This document shows, in pieces, positions 45,301 through 59,101 of a stretch of 64,000 nt of DNA (position 1 is the stretch's first letter; every line of letters begins with the position of its first letter). The translations under genes were made by a program, and so were the position numbers. The DNA lies in the NCBI RefSeq assembly GCF_949987535.1, contig NC_080071.1, positions 28,728,236 to 28,792,235 on the forward strand, written 5' to 3'. A model generated the notes under the pieces. That model had not been told where the DNA came from. It made no database searches and worked only from the letters and a program-made list of their open reading frames with translations. Source of the DNA: Balaenoptera acutorostrata (Eukaryota; Chordata; Mammalia; Artiodactyla; Balaenopteridae).

Positions 45301-47650
45301 TTTTTTATAAAAATTTCATTTAAGAAGTTGCACTTGTTTTTTCTTTCTGACATCTGGGACCTAGTGCTCCCAAGTTACCCTGCGAGTCCAGAGTTATACA
45401 TTGGCTCAGTTTCCTGATTCCTTTTTGAAATATGGCCAATGATATTGTCTTGCTAGTGGGAGCTGGATAGAAACAATCCAGGCCACCAACGATCTCCATG
45501 GTGTCTTATTGCTCCTTGGCTCACATGTAGCTATGATTGATGAGTGCGGTTTCAGCAGGTGCAGGATTTGGCGACACTGTTTTGGCTGGAAACGCACTAG
45601 TACCCTGCTTCAGAGTGAGCACTAATGTTGATTCAAAATGCAATTCAAGTACATTTTGAATTCAGGTGATCACTATGGGTTTTGACATTCCTACCGGATA
45701 TGGGCCAGAATGACCACACTTATGATTCTTTTTCCTTTTTGTGAGCTTAGTAGATGAAATTAACAGCAGTAGTTCTATAAAAAATTTCTAGGTTTATAGA
45801 TGGAAAATCTGTGTCTCTGGGATTCTCTGTTTGTTTTGACTGCTTCAGTTCATGACATTCAGCTTACAGTTTGAGGCACTTTACTTTATAATGGATGATG
45901 GAGTATCAGGATGATAATCATGAGTTATCAGTTGTTTATCTTTTGTCCACGTGGCACCAAAACACATGCTTAACTTTGCTGCCTGGTGCTGGCGTGTGTT
46001 TGTTATTGTTTATAAAGTTTCTGTTTGTTTTGAGATCCCCAATGGCATATTTTAATTTACTCATACCTGAGGGTTTTATTTTATGAGGACCTAAAGCCAA
46101 GGAGAATGATTTTTACCTAGTACATATAACACACTAATTTGTTGCACAGAAATTACTGAAGCAATATTATTAAAATGTAAAATTATATGCTTACCTACTG
46201 CACGAACAAGGGCAGTTAAAAAGTGTTAAATTGCTTAAGAAGAGTCATGAGATCCAAAATGGCAATGCATGCAAATCTACAATTTATGGTAGGAAAAATG
46301 ATGAAATATTGCAACAGGATTTAATTGAGGATACACATCACATCCAAAGGCTGTTTCACAGCAAGGGCTCAAGAAAGGGCAGGTGCCAGCTCAGATTGCC
46401 CTCCTTAATAATGGCCATGCTAGACTCACTTTCTCTCTCAGATAGGGAAACACAGGCATGTGCACAAAATTCCTTGGAGCCACTGGAAATAAGTGTAAAG
46501 CAGAGCTAAACACAGGAGAATTGGTCACAATTCTGTTTAAGAATAAGTTAAGTCCTCAGATCCACTACTGCTTTCTGCCTGCCACAGTGCTGTACAGATG
46601 TAGAATTTTATAATCTGAAAGTCAGTGTTAGATTGGTGTTTGAATCATGAGCCTAAGGGGCCTTCCTCAAGCTCAGATAGCTAGTTAGTGACTGTGGCTT
46701 TATTAGAACTAGGTTCTGAATTTCTTTCTATCTGTGTTGAAACTACCTGCTAACCCAGAATGATCCTGCAAGGGAATGCTTTGGACCAATCAGTAACAGG
46801 ATATACAACTCAAGATTTGGAACTGGATAATTTTGTGAGAAATAACCAGTTCGTGGTTTGTAAAATGCACTAGATGAGATTTAGATGGCAAGAATGGAGA
46901 TCATTTAAGTTATTGCAATATTTCACAGAGGAAGTGTACTAGGTTAACCTAAACTATGGTGAAGTTACTGGGAATGGAAGGATGAGGACGTATTTAAAAG
47001 ACTAAAACAACCTCTGTTCTCAGAGTTGTGTTTCACGGCTCTGGGAAATCTTCCTATTTAGGTTTAAGGAGCTTTTTATTTTATCTTTGTAGTGTGAGAG
47101 GATTGTACTTTTGTCTCATCATTTTCTTACTTTCCAGATAACAGCTTACTAAAACTTTTATTCAGGTGCTTATTTTAACTTTATTACTATGTCCGTTAGC
47201 ATTAGTTATTATATTATAATTGAGTACAGTTCAGGACATGACCCTATTTATATTGGTAAATAAACATAATACAGTACAATTCAACAAGTATTTTAGCTAC
47301 TTACTATGATTAGTCTACTAGTGACACTATGCACTAAAGAACTTAATGATAGTATGGATCATTTGATATCGACTGCCTTTAAGATGAGTATGGATGGACA
47401 ACTAACCATCTGGTATCTCCTCCTAATCTTCCTCAAAGAGGAATAATACATTGGACAGTAAAGGGACTCTATTCACTGTTAAACAGTCCCTGCCAGGTGA
47501 TTTAACCATGCTTTATAATTCATTATGTTAAAGACAGTTGATGAAGCATGAAGCAGTCATTTCTGAAGTTAGTTTTAAAGGAGGTCATGAGCCGATTCAT
47601 TCAGGTTTGTAATTCCCTCTGAAACCATCTTTGAAACAAAGATATTTGGA
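45301..47650. other. Unique DNA with a possible antisense MIR piece
   Basis: A segment near 46660-46730 ('caagctcagatagctagtta', 'gaactaggttc') resembles antisense MIR. A 92-codon frame at 46231-46509 has no recognised domain or splice borders. Confidence 0.35.

Positions 47651-47652
<2 letters not shown>

Positions 47653-47694
<42 letters not shown>
47653..47694. repeat. (AC)n microsatellite
   Basis: About 21 uninterrupted AC units. Confidence 0.95.
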
Positions 47695-47697
<3 letters not shown>

Positions 47698-48945
47698 CAT
47701 AGAATCATTTTCTACTGTTATTTGGGTACTTATTGAAGCAAGAGGATGGTAAAACGGGCAATAAAAAGAGGTTTTCAGTCTTTTAGTTAAAGTTGATAGT
47801 ATAGCTTCTCTTCCTTAAGGAAAAGGATAGTATTTTAGGGTGCTATTCTTTATGAGGGATTTTAAATTTTATTTACAATACAGATAAAATATGGTGAATA
47901 AGGTGAATACAGAGATATTTTAACAATTGAGAATACTTTAACATAACCAAAAGTTTATTTGTACAGGCTCATTCTGGAATCATCTTAAGAATTATATGTC
48001 ATAGATATAAGATTGCTTTTCTTTGATTGTGGCAAAATAATTTTCTGAGGTCTGTTTTCTCTTAATTTCCGAGTGATTGTATTCTGTTATTTTCCCTTCC
48101 TTCCTTCCTTCCTTCCTTCCTTTCTTTCTCTTTCTTCCTTCCTTCCATGTCCTTCATTCATATTCTTGCTTCATTTCTCAGATTTTCTGCTGAAGCTCTG
48201 CTACTGTTGCTGTCTTGCTAGAATACTTAAGCTTTTTATTTCCTCTTTTGTATTTCAACTTGAGGTATAATTTTTGGCTTTGCTTACATGGCTGGATCTC
48301 TAGGTTAAGCTCCATTGTCTTAAGAAGCCTAAAATACTTCTTTTTACCTCTTAGTTCTTGGCCTGTTTTCTTCAAAACCTTCTCAGAAGGAAAAAATAGC
48401 AACACAGCTTATTTTATTCTAAAAAGTGTACTGGCTTATCTGTCCTTCCAATGACCACAGGTATATTTTTGACCATTTATTCATTTAATTAAGAAGTCTT
48501 ATTTGTATAAGGATAACCACTTCTTAATATACTATCCACATTCCCTAGCTTGATATCTTGGAAGTATCCACTGATAAACATTCTCTGCTTAGCCTGCAGT
48601 TACTTACATTTTGAAAAGATAGGCATAATAGGAAGCATATAATTCCAGTTTATCTTCAAGAACCATAGTTTAGTGCTGCATTGATTTTTAGAAATCATCT
48701 AATAATTTAACCCTTTCATTTTAGAGATGAGCAAATGGAGACTTAGGGTAGTTTGGAATTTTAGCCAGAGTTCCCCAGCTAAATTATTGCAAATTCTAAT
48801 TTATTTGTTAGTTTATTGGTGATTACATTGTTGGGAGAAAATGAAAAGCTTTGGTTAAAAACAAGAGCCTAGATATTCTGCATGCGTTATTGTTAGTTCT
48901 TGCCTTATCTCAATTATATTTGCCAGGCAATGGACCGTTTGCTAA
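47695..48945. other. Unique DNA with a (CCTT)n tract
   Basis: A (CCTT)n/(TTCC)n tract lies at 48091-48147. A diverged antisense MIR is possible at 48690-48790 ('catctaataatttaaccctt', 'ttagagatgagcaaatggag'). Confidence 0.45.
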
Positions 48946-49278
48946 TACAGTCATCCCTTGGTAGCTGCAAAAGGATTGGTTCCAGGGCCACCCCCACCCC
49001 TCCCCGAGGGATACCAAGATCCACAGATCCTTAGCCCCTTATATAAGATGCAGTAGTATTTGCATATAACCTATGCACATTTTCCCATATACTTTAAGAC
49101 CACCTCTAGATGACTTATAATAGCTAATACAGTGAAAATGCTATGTAGATAGTTGCCGGCATGTGGCAAATTCAAGTTTTGCTTTTTGAAACTTTCTGGA
49201 CTTTTTTTCAAATATTTTCTATCAGCCATTGGTTTAATCCACAGATGTGGAACCCACAGATAGGGAGGGCCTACTATA
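48946..49278 (+). mobile_element. MER2-like DNA transposon remnant (Tigger group)
   Basis: The element starts CAGTCATCCCTTGGTA and ends with its imperfect inverted complement (…GGGAGGGCCTACTA), flanked by TA on both sides (48946-48947 and 49277-49278), as expected for pogo/Tc1-type insertion. Internal landmarks 'attggttccagggccaccc', 'tgcatataacctatgcacat', 'aatgctatgtagatagttg' and 'ttggtttaatccacagatg' match MER2 as I remember it. It is non-coding and relies on a transposase from elsewhere. Confidence 0.75.
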
Positions 49279-49279
49279 C

Positions 49280-51580
49280 CTTGTTGATAGGAACTCCAGA
49301 GGAAAACCTCATGGCGTTTATTCTGCTTCCACAAATTTACAGCTATAGTGACTTGAAGATTGAAGTCGTTTTCTACATGTCAGCTCGGATCCACTGTTTT
49401 AGAGATCTATTCAAGTAAGCATCTTGAAGTGGAGTCCTTAAAAATAACGTACATTTCCCCCATCCTTTCAAAGGGTGGGAATTGGGGTTCATGCTTGGTA
49501 AGCCTGTTAGGATTTATCCAGAAAGGCAAGTTTACCACGCAGAAGGCACTTGCTCTAATGATCATCAACAATGGTGCTGATCAGACTAAATAATTATTTG
49601 GCATTCAGATTAATCTCTGAAAGATGTTGCTGCTGTGGTATTATGAACGCAGTGTTCGGTCAGCTAGGGCATTCTTACATAAAAGCAGGTTAATTTAGTG
49701 TAGCAAGGCAGGCTGATGATTATTCTCCATTCTTTTTTAGGTACTTGACAGTTGATTGGGGATTATTTTGTCTGGTCCTTTTTTACAGGTGTAGAAGTTA
49801 AGCTAGATGTCTCCATTTCCTAGGTCCACTCTTGTCTCCTTTAAAATAGATACTTTTAGTAATTAATTCCTCTTAAAAACTTTTTTTTTTAGCTCTTTAC
49901 CAGTCTACCGTAAAGTCTCTAACCTGGGAGATACAGGTTATGTACGAAGTTTCGTTTTTCTTTAATCAATAAATGATGTACAATAATTTTAAAAGTTTTA
50001 AACATTTTCCCTTTAGGGTCCATATCTTAAAATTTGTCCTGAATTTGGCCCAGAAATCCCAGCCAATTGTAATCTCAGCTTGTAGCCACAAATGAGCATA
50101 GATTTCCACCTGGAAATCCCTTCCTCATCCAGTAGGGCTAGGTGGGAACAGCAGAATTCACAGTTCCCCTCCAGCTTTCCAGGTTTACTTCGCTCCTTAC
50201 CTTCCTCTCTCTCTTCCACAGGTAGGATTAGGATGTAGACAAGCCAGGGCTGGTTAGAACAGAATCAGAATGCTGAAGAATACCAGCATTACATGAGGGC
50301 TGGTTTAAAACTATTGTTGGAGGTGAACTTCTTGTTTAATTTTAACTGAAAAATACCCTCCACTACAGGAAAGTCATAGGATATCATTTTTGTGGCTTCC
50401 TATAATTCAGGTGCTTACCAGGGGATATAGGTAATATGCTGTGAAGATTGCAGTATGTAAAGTCATTTCTGGAGAGTATCCATCTCTCATCCATTCCTTT
50501 GCTACACTCTTCAAACACATACACGCACACACATATGCACACATGCATACACACACACCACAATAAAATCTTTCCCAAAATACATTTCCTTTGTGAAGAA
50601 ATATCTGACCAGCTGGCTTTCCTGTATAATTTATTTTCTAGTGATAACTTTAGCATTTGGGGTATATAATTAATTCTTTCAGGCTGCTGCAATACACTTG
50701 AGTATTCATTTGGTAGCTGTCATGCTAACAATTTAAAAAATAACAAAGAATGTACTTCCTTTAGTTTCAAATGTCCTCTCTTTAAGTAATTTATTACTAG
50801 AAGCAATGTTATTAGTTGCATAGTTGTTGCATCGGATATCTGTATTTAAATTTGACCTTTAGGTACTAATAGCCATGTAAAACTAATATGCCTTTGTATT
50901 TGATGGCTTTTTAGCACTCACTATGTAAATAGCATGAAAAGTAGTCTGTTAAAGAAGTAATCATTGATATGCATTTGTTTTCTCAGGTTACTAATAATGA
51001 ACGATTATCAATGTTATTACTCTCATTGGACAAATTCTCTGTATTCCCAAAAACTAATTAGAGAAGGTTTAAGTGTATTCTGCCTTCTTTTCACTGCTAA
51101 ATGGGAAAAATTTTGAAACCCAAGAGACAATGGGTCTAGCAACTTTTGTTGCATTCTCCTTTGTGAATAAGTTAAACAGTGAATGTTTTGGACTGAAAAG
51201 GTGATAAGATTGCATATTTTCAAGATATTTTTGAAGAAAGTGACCTAATTTCCCATTTTAGGAAAAATGAATAAGTCAAAATGGTTATACATGGTGGACA
51301 GAATGTATTATTTCTTAGATCATATGTTAAAGTGTACAGGAGTTATCAAAGTGTTAAGCTAAAGTAAACAGAATTTTAGTCATCGTAGTTTTTGGTCTTG
51401 GCACACACAGCTTGGCAGATGCTTGGAATTTTGTGGAGCGAATGTTTCAATGTGCAAAATTAAATCATCCCACCCTCACATGGCTCTACAGCTCTGTAAT
51501 CAGTTCTGTTTCTCTTAAGTGAGGGATTTTAGAAAGGTATACTACATTTGTAAGCATAACTATTCAATATTAGAAAGATA
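49280..51580. other. Unique DNA with an imperfect (CA)n tract
   Basis: An imperfect CACA/CATA tract lies at about 50515-50560. I see no exon, RNA gene or named repeat in the rest. Confidence 0.4.
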
Positions 51581-51584
51581 TCAG

Positions 51585-53752
51585 TTAAGTCCCCTTTCAC
51601 CACTCTTTTTCAACATTACACTGGAAGTTCTCGCTAAGGCAGTAAGACAAGAAAAGGCAATAAAAGGTATACATCTTGGGAAGGAAGAGATAAGACTGTC
51701 TGTGTTCACAGATGACATGATAATCTATGTAGAAAAGCCAAAAGAATTGACCAAAAGCTCCTGGAACTAATAAGGATTATAGCAAGGTTGCAGGATACAA
51801 GGTTAATATACAAAAAGTCAGTTGCTTTCCTATATACCAGCAATGAACAAATGAATTTTGAAATTAAAAACACAATACCATGTATAGTAAATACCCCAAA
51901 TGAAATACTTAGATATAAATCTAACAAAATGTGTACAAGCTCTATATGAGGAAAACTATAAAACACTGATACATGAAATCAAAGAGCTAAATAAATGGAG
52001 AGATAATTCATGTTCTCAGGTAGGAAGACTCAATATTATATTCAGTTATACCAAACATGATCTATAGATTCAATACAATTCCAATCAGAATCCCAGCAAG
52101 TTATCTTATGAACATCAGCAAACATTCTGAAGTTTACACGGAGAGGCAAAAGACCCAGAACAGTCAACATAATATTGAAGGAGAAGAACAAAGTTGGAAG
52201 ACCGGCACTACCTGACTTCAAGACTTACTATAAAGCTGCAATAGTTCAGACGGTGTGGTGTTAGCAAAAGAATAGACAAATAGATAATTGGACAAAATAG
52301 AAAGCCTAAAAGTAGCCCCACATAAATATGGCCAACAGACCTTTGACAGAGAAAATGGTGCTAGAATGAGTCTAGACACAGACCTTATACCCTTCACAAA
52401 AATTAACTCAAAATGGATTACAGAACTAAATGTAAAGCACAAAACCGTAAAACTCCCAGAAGTTAATGGAGGAGAAAACATAGATTGACATTGGGTATGG
52501 TGATGACTTCTTAACTCCAAAGACATGATCATGAAAGAAATAATAACGTATACTTCGTTAAAATTAAAAACATCTGCTATAAGAAAAACAATGTCAAGAG
52601 AATGAGAAGACCAGCCACAGACTGGGAGAAAATGTTTATAAAAGATACATCTGATAAAGGTCAATTATCCAAAACATATAAAGAACTCTTAAAAGTCAAC
52701 AATAAGGAAACAAACAACCTGATTAAAAATGTACCAAAGACCTTAGTTACCTCACCAAAGAAAATTTACAAATTGCAAATGAACATGTGAGAAGATGTTC
52801 CACATCATATGTCATCAGGGAAATGCAAATGAAAGCAACAATGAGATAGTACTACACATCTAATAGAATAATAAAAATCAAAAACACTGACAACACTAAA
52901 TGCTGATGAGAATGTGGAGCAACAGGAACTCTCATTCATTGCTGGTGGGAATGAAAAATGGTGAAACTGTTTTGAAATAAAATTTGGTGGTTTCTAACAA
53001 AACTAAATATATTCTTAGCATACAATCCAGCAATCACGCTTCTTGGTATTTACTCAAAAGAGTTGAAAACATATATGCACACAAAAGTCTGCATACCAGT
53101 GTTTATAGCAGCTAAGTCATAATTGCCAAGACATGGATGCTACCAAGATGTCCTTCAGTGGGTGAATGGATAAATGAACTGTGATACATCCAGATAATGG
53201 AATATTATTAAGCACTGAAAAGAAATAAGCTTTTAAGCCATGAAAAGACATAGAAGAATCTTAAATGCATATTACTAGGTGAAAGAAACCAATCTGAAAG
53301 AAGCTGCATTCTGTTTGAATTCAATTATATGCCATTCTAAAAAAGGCACAACTATGGAGACAATAAAAATATCAGTGGTTTCTAGGGACTAGGTGGTTGG
53401 GAGGGATAAGCAGGCAGAGCACAGAGGGTTTATAGAACAGTGAACAGATTCTGTATGGTACCATATTGATTGATGTATGTCGTTATACATTTGTCCAAAC
53501 CCATAGAATGTGTAACACCAAGAGTGAACTATAATGTAAGCTATGGACTTAGGATGATGATGATGTGTCAATGCAGGTTCATCAATTGTAACAAATGTAC
53601 TACTCTGATAGGGGATGTTGATAATCTTAATTATCATGGCGGAGGCCATAAATGAGGGTGGGTGGGCAGGAGGTTTAGGGAAAATCTTTATACCTTCCCC
53701 TCAGTTTTGCTGTGCACCTAAAACCACTCTAAATAATTAAAGTTGTAATTTA
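51585..53752 (+). mobile_element. L1 fragment: ORF2 from the reverse-transcriptase core to the 3' end
   Basis: Starts at the [12 protein letters not shown] region and keeps [12 protein letters not shown], a variant of FADD with both aspartates present. It then follows the normal ORF2 order: 'ctttcctatataccagcaat', 'taaatggagagataattcat', 'caagacttactataaagctg', 'attaactcaaaatggat' (52402-52418), 'agactgggagaaaatgttta', 'atgtcatcagggaaatgcaa', 'tggaatattattaagcactg' and a 3' UTR ending 'cactctaaataattaaag'. Many stops and shifts. It is an older L1MB/L1MC-like copy, 5'-truncated. Confidence 0.88.
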
Positions 53753-54238
53753 AAAAAATCAATACTCTCAAAATTTATCTCTGAATTCAGTGAAATAGAA
53801 TTAAAGTTACAGTGGGTTTTGCATGAATGTTTATATGCATAGCAGAAGCTGTACACCTCTACGTTTTCCAGCTTATCATGTAATTAGTTTGGCCGGGCGA
53901 TTAGCACTAGCCAACAGAACATGATAGGGAATGATATGCATCATGGGTGAGCTTCAGGCCACTGAGATTGGCCATGAGGCCACAGATGAAATACCCTAAA
54001 TCTCTCATTCACCACTTGGAGGAGAGCCACAATTTTTTAAGCCACTAAAATTTTGTGGGGATTTATTTGCTTATAAAGCATATTCTCACCTATCTAGATT
54101 AATAAAACTAATAATAAAATTTTATATGAAGGAGAAAATGCCAGGAATAGGTAGCTAATTTTGAAATATATATATACAAATATATAATATTTGTAAATTA
54201 TTTACAAATAAATATGAGGTGAGAGAACAAATAGATGA
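53753..54238. other. Unique DNA between L1 fragments
   Basis: No exon recognised. A TA-rich stretch lies at about 54160-54200. Confidence 0.4.
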
Positions 54239-54239
54239 A

Positions 54240-55440
54240 TGGAATTGAATAGGTATTCAAAAAAACAACATAAGCATACCTGAAAACTTAGATGATATAG
54301 GTAGCATTGCAAGAGTCCATTGGCTACAGATATAAAAAAAATTTGATATTTATCTCATACCTTATTTAGATATTAATTGTAGATGGATTTAAAACCAAAA
54401 TGTGTACAGTAAGCACTTAAGACATTTAGGAGAAAGTTTAGAAAAGGAATTTCTTTCTTAGTCAAGACAAAAAAATATATACGCTATAAAGAAAAAGAAG
54501 TGATATAAATGAATACCTTGAAGTTTTAAGTGTCTGTACATTAAAAGACCCAATAAACAAAGTGAAAAAGAAAAACCACAGACTGAGAAAAGATTTTGTA
54601 AAACATATAATAAAGAAGCATTAATATTTAGCATATATAAAAATTCCTTCAATAAGTAAGAAAACATAAATTTAAAAAATAACAAAATGAGATACCAGTT
54701 CATACCATCAGATTTTCAGAACTATAAAGGTTAAGTAATCTAAATATTGGTGAGAACGTAGAGGAACAGAAACTCCCGTAAAATGTGGATGGCATTTAAA
54801 TTGGTATTATCACATTGGAGAGGAATTTGCTCACTTTGAAGATGTGCATAACCTATGACCCAGCAATTCTCCTTCTAGGTGTATACTCTACAGATAATTC
54901 TTATACCTCTGAAAGGAGTAACTATAAGGCTATTCATAGCTATATCGATTGCAGTGGCAAAAGAACAGAAAAAATTCAAATGCTCAATGAAAGTATGTAA
55001 CAAGAACTACATGTATCAACACAAATTTAAAAGTAAGAAAGTTGAATTTTTAAAAAGCAAGTTGGACAAGAGAATATAATGTATGATACCATGATATAAA
55101 GTTAGAAACGTACAAAAAATACTAAGTAGTACATTATGAATTTGAATGCATGTGTGTGGAGGGTTGGGCCTGTGTGGGTGTGGTTATAGGTGGGTGTAAA
55201 TAAAGAGCATGAAGATGTGTATAAGAATGATAAATATTAAATTCAGGATAATGAATAGTTTGTGGGAGGGAATTATATACAGGGATTTTCTACTGTACTT
55301 GCAGTGGTTTATTATGTTGGGAAGTGGCTGATTTGCAAACATCTACTTCTTAAGCTGGGTGGAGGATACACTGGTATTTGATATACATTATTCTCTGTGT
55401 CTTTTGCTAGTCTTAAAATACTTTATAATTGAGTGAGGGT
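54240..55440 (+). mobile_element. Very old L1 fragment (L1ME-like)
   Basis: Diverged late-ORF2 landmarks occur in order: 'aaagacccaataaacaaag', 'gagataccagttcatacca', 'ttggtgagaacgtagagg', 'acctatgacccagcaattct', 'gcagtggcaaaagaacag', then a 3' UTR with 'tacagggattttctactgta'. Divergence is high. Confidence 0.65.
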
Positions 55441-56990
55441 TTCAATTGAGGAATGGAAATTCAAACAATAGGAGTTTTCCATTTCCAAGAAGGATGAAAC
55501 AGTTCACAGTAGGCCAAGACTCTCACTAAAAACAAAGAAGCCAATGAATTATGAAAATGATATATGTAAAGGCGTTACAGAGCAGTGAGAGCAATTAGAA
55601 CTAAAAAGAGTAAAATTGCAGACAGGGAGAACCTTTCAGAAGTGAGCTCAGGCTCTGCAGTGGTCCCTGGGGCAGTTACTGAATCGACACACAGGCTACA
55701 AATTGCAGATATTAGCTAGACCTGGACAGAAGGTTTCTGCTAGAAACAAAGAATCTAGCAGAACTTCTTACATCCTCACTGGGCTAAACTAACAAAAATG
55801 GAGCTTGAGAAGTCTCAAACATGTGTAGTTTCCAACTCTGACATTTGGTGAGTTCTGAAGCTGCATAAGATTTGAGCAAAATCTTTGTAAAAGCAGCATG
55901 AGTTCCTTGCATTTATGTTTGGGAAATAAAGACCTGCTGTGGGTGGAAGCAAGGAGAGGTGTGTGAGAACAACAGGTGAGAGCTGAAAGGACTTGAAGGA
56001 GTGCCAAATTGACTTTGATGATCTCCTCAACCGCTTAATGCCTAGGGTCTCTTAAAAATCCTGACACAGAGGTTGATAATCTAGGTTTCACCCTTAAGGG
56101 AGGACTGCTGAAGTGGGAACAGAAACACAGTGACAGTGGAGCAGGGCTGATGTTACAAAATCCCGGACTTAAGAGGCCTCAAAACAACATGCAGTCTTCA
56201 CCTCAGGACATGTGTCAAAATCTGAAGCTGCACAGGCAGGAGCCAAAAAGCTAGGTCATAAAAATCTTTTTAAAAAGTGAAAGTTTTGCTGTGCTTTAGT
56301 GCTGAGGAGACAAAGATTCACAAGGATTTCCAAGGAGAGTCATGAAGGACCATCCAGTAAGAACAAAGGAAACCAGAGTGGAGCCTGGGTCTTAGCAAAG
56401 TAGCCTCCTCACCTTGACATAACTTTGCATGGCTGCATTAAGGTTAATAGCATCACCGTCACACCCACCCCACTCTACCTGCCTAGCAGAAGAAAGAGTA
56501 AATCTATCTCCTCTAATTGAAGATATCATCATCTGGACCCTGTATCGTTTTCTGAAAATATACAATATCTTGCGTTCAAACGAAAATTACTTTGGGCGTG
56601 GAGAGAAAAGATAGAACCATGAAATTGATCATGAAAAGAAACAGACAATAGACAAGTCAATTATTTGTGTTGGCAGGTATTCACTTGAAAATCACTATGT
56701 TTAATATGTTCAAGATAGCAAAGGAAAATCAGAGTAAAATAAAAATATGGAGAACTATAACAAAACAGGAATCTATCAGTAACAGCAGACAGAAACTCAA
56801 CAACTGAAAACTGACATTAAGAACTCGATGGATTTAACAGCAAGCAACAGGAGATAGGATCACAGAACTTAGGACATTAGAAAATATACAAACCGAGTAA
56901 CAGATAAAATAATATGGATAAACAGGAAAGGCAATTCTGGAATATGGAGACAAATAAAAGACCCCAAAATGATCCAGCTAGGGTAAAGGA
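55441..56990 (+). mobile_element. Possible 5' region of an old L1
   Basis: The A-rich, stop-laden text ('agacagggagaacctttcag', 'cagacagaaactcaacaact', 'gatggatttaacagcaag') is like an old L1M 5' UTR and ORF1 start, but I cannot be sure. No gene is seen. Confidence 0.3.
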
Positions 56991-56995
56991 ATAGT

Positions 56996-57050
56996 GGTTT
57001 GTTTGGTTGGTTGGTTGATTGGTTGGTTGGTTGGTTGATTGGTTGGTTGA
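56996..57050. repeat. (GGTT)n with regular GATT variants
   Basis: Tandem GGTT units with GATT at regular places. Confidence 0.95.
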
Positions 57051-57490
57051 GTGCTTTACTCCAGGGCTTCACTGAGATGTGAGGATATTCTGACTAAATA
57101 AAGGTTTGAAGTCTGGTTCACTTCAAGTATTAGTTCACCATTTATTTAGAAGAGAGGCTGATACCTGAAAAAGGCAAACATGAGGATTAGAGCCCAGCCT
57201 TTTCTCTCTTGTAGTGAACAATTCAGCTCTGGTTCTAAATATGCATTCTTCACTCAACCCTGTAAATGTCCTTCGTCATATTGTCCTAAAGCATCTCAAA
57301 GAGAGATACTTAATGATGCATATTTGGTATATTATATTACACAGGAAGCATTGTCAAATAAAAGGTAACATTAAGCCTTCAAAAAAAAAATGTCCTTCAT
57401 CAGACTCACTTTTCTTAGAAGGATATCAGCCAACCCTGTTGTTCCTTGAGCATGACTTTTATAATATCACGACTTATCCAAGGAGCTTAT
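57051..57490. other. Unique DNA
   Basis: No recognised content. Confidence 0.4.
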
Positions 57491-57682
57491 AAAAATATTC
57501 ATTCTAATATAGAACAGGGAATTCTTCTCAGTGCTCTGTGGTGACCTAAATGGGAAGGACATCCAAAAAAGAGGGGATATATGTATACGTATAGCTGATT
57601 CACTTTGCTGTACAGTAGAAACTAACACAACATTGTAAAGCAACTATACTCCAATAAAAAATAAAAAAATATTCATTCTAAT
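57491..57682 (+). mobile_element. Short L1 3' end with 18-bp target-site duplication
   Basis: aaaaatattcattctaat is perfect at 57491-57508 and 57665-57682. Between them is about 156 bp of an artiodactyl/cetacean L1 3' UTR ('agaacagggaattcttctca', 'gctgattcactttgctgtac', 'gcaactatactccaataaaa') ending in A-rich sequence. This is a strongly 5'-truncated, fairly recent insertion. Confidence 0.93.
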
Positions 57683-59100
57683 CACATGGAGTATTTTTTC
57701 AGAGAGGAGTTGTGAAATATTAGAATTTTCTTCACCTTATTAAATTTCTAATGAATTTGGAGTTTTTTTGTTTTTGTTTTTTTTAATAAATTGATGGATG
57801 CCACTTGCCTGGTTGGATCATCACCTCTTAGTCCAGTTTTTCTTGAACTCAGTGATATATAGTCAAGTCACATAAAAATTATATTGAACCTTACCAGAAA
57901 TAACTAAAATCATCAAAGTCAGAAATTCATTGAAAATATCTGAAAGATATTGCTGTAAGTAATAGAGAATTGTAAGGTTTTTAAATATAAGGCGCAAGGG
58001 GAAATAAAGTGAACAACATAAAATAAATACTGACAACAACAAAAAGAGACACATTTTGAAAATGTCTGAGATAAAAGGTCTTGGGATCAATATTTCTTAA
58101 TGTGAGATGGAGTTTATCAACAGAAAAATAACTTGTAAAATACTGGAAATGAGTCTATATCACTTCTCTGATTATTTAGTACTTTTTAAAAATTTTCCTC
58201 CCCTTGTAATCCCTGTTTTGAATTTCCTGCTCCCTTAACTGCAATTCTAATTCTAGCACATAGCCCGGTATGTATAAAGGGTTTGACTGGTCATGGGGAC
58301 ACCTTTTCCTGTGGCAGTTGTCGCAGTGTTTAACACCTGTTTTCACTGCTTTCTTTTTCGTCATCTTGAAAAATTATGCTTCTGGACTCCTAAGAGTTTG
58401 CTCAAAGGAGAAGGAATAACCAAAGCAAATGAGCTCTTAAGGTGGTCCACACACGTGTCACCTCAAGGGGGCATTCAGGATTTATTTATTTTTCCTTCTT
58501 GAAAGAAATTCCTTACCCTGCCCACTGGATTGAGTGTCTGTGAATAATATAAAACTGGAAAATTCTGTAGTGGTAAGAAATAGCTTCATATTTTTGTTCC
58601 ATCTTTTCTCTGATAATGTTTGGATCATAACACCCTAAATGTGAGGCAGGTTGAGTGAAAAATAAAATCGGTATCCAGGGAAGGAGGAAGAGCAAACTTG
58701 CTATATGGCATCACACAAAAGAAAGTTTGTCAATTGTTACCCCAGTTATCTCCCCAGAACCCCAACTTTTAATTTCAGTGCACTTTATCAGTAATGAAAG
58801 GAGGGAGAAAAAAAGGCATGGATTTGTGAGTTTATGGTCCCCCTTCTGGCCTTCATCATTATGATTGCAAGATGATTTCTGTGTTTTCAGGTTTCAGTTC
58901 TCTTTTTCAGGCTGGATTAGAAGGGGCAGGTGGAGGAAGCTAAAAGGCAGAGGATGAAAGAGGATATGCTTTAAAAAGTGCTTGCCCAAGTCCTCCCTTC
59001 TCACACACCCCATGATTTCTACGTGTGTAGCATTGGCCAAAACTGGATCACATTTCTAAATCTCACCTCTGTACTAGAGGAAGATCAGGGAGAAGAGAGT
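57683..59100. other. Unique DNA
   Basis: No exon or RNA gene recognised. The minus-strand frame at 58176-58364 has a CxxC-like pair but no other sign of being a gene. Confidence 0.4.
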
Positions 59101-59101
59101 A

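Noticed and set aside
58176..58364. A minus-strand frame with Cys pairs that hints at a zinc finger.
   Set aside because: Spacing does not fit a known finger and there is no splice or promoter context.
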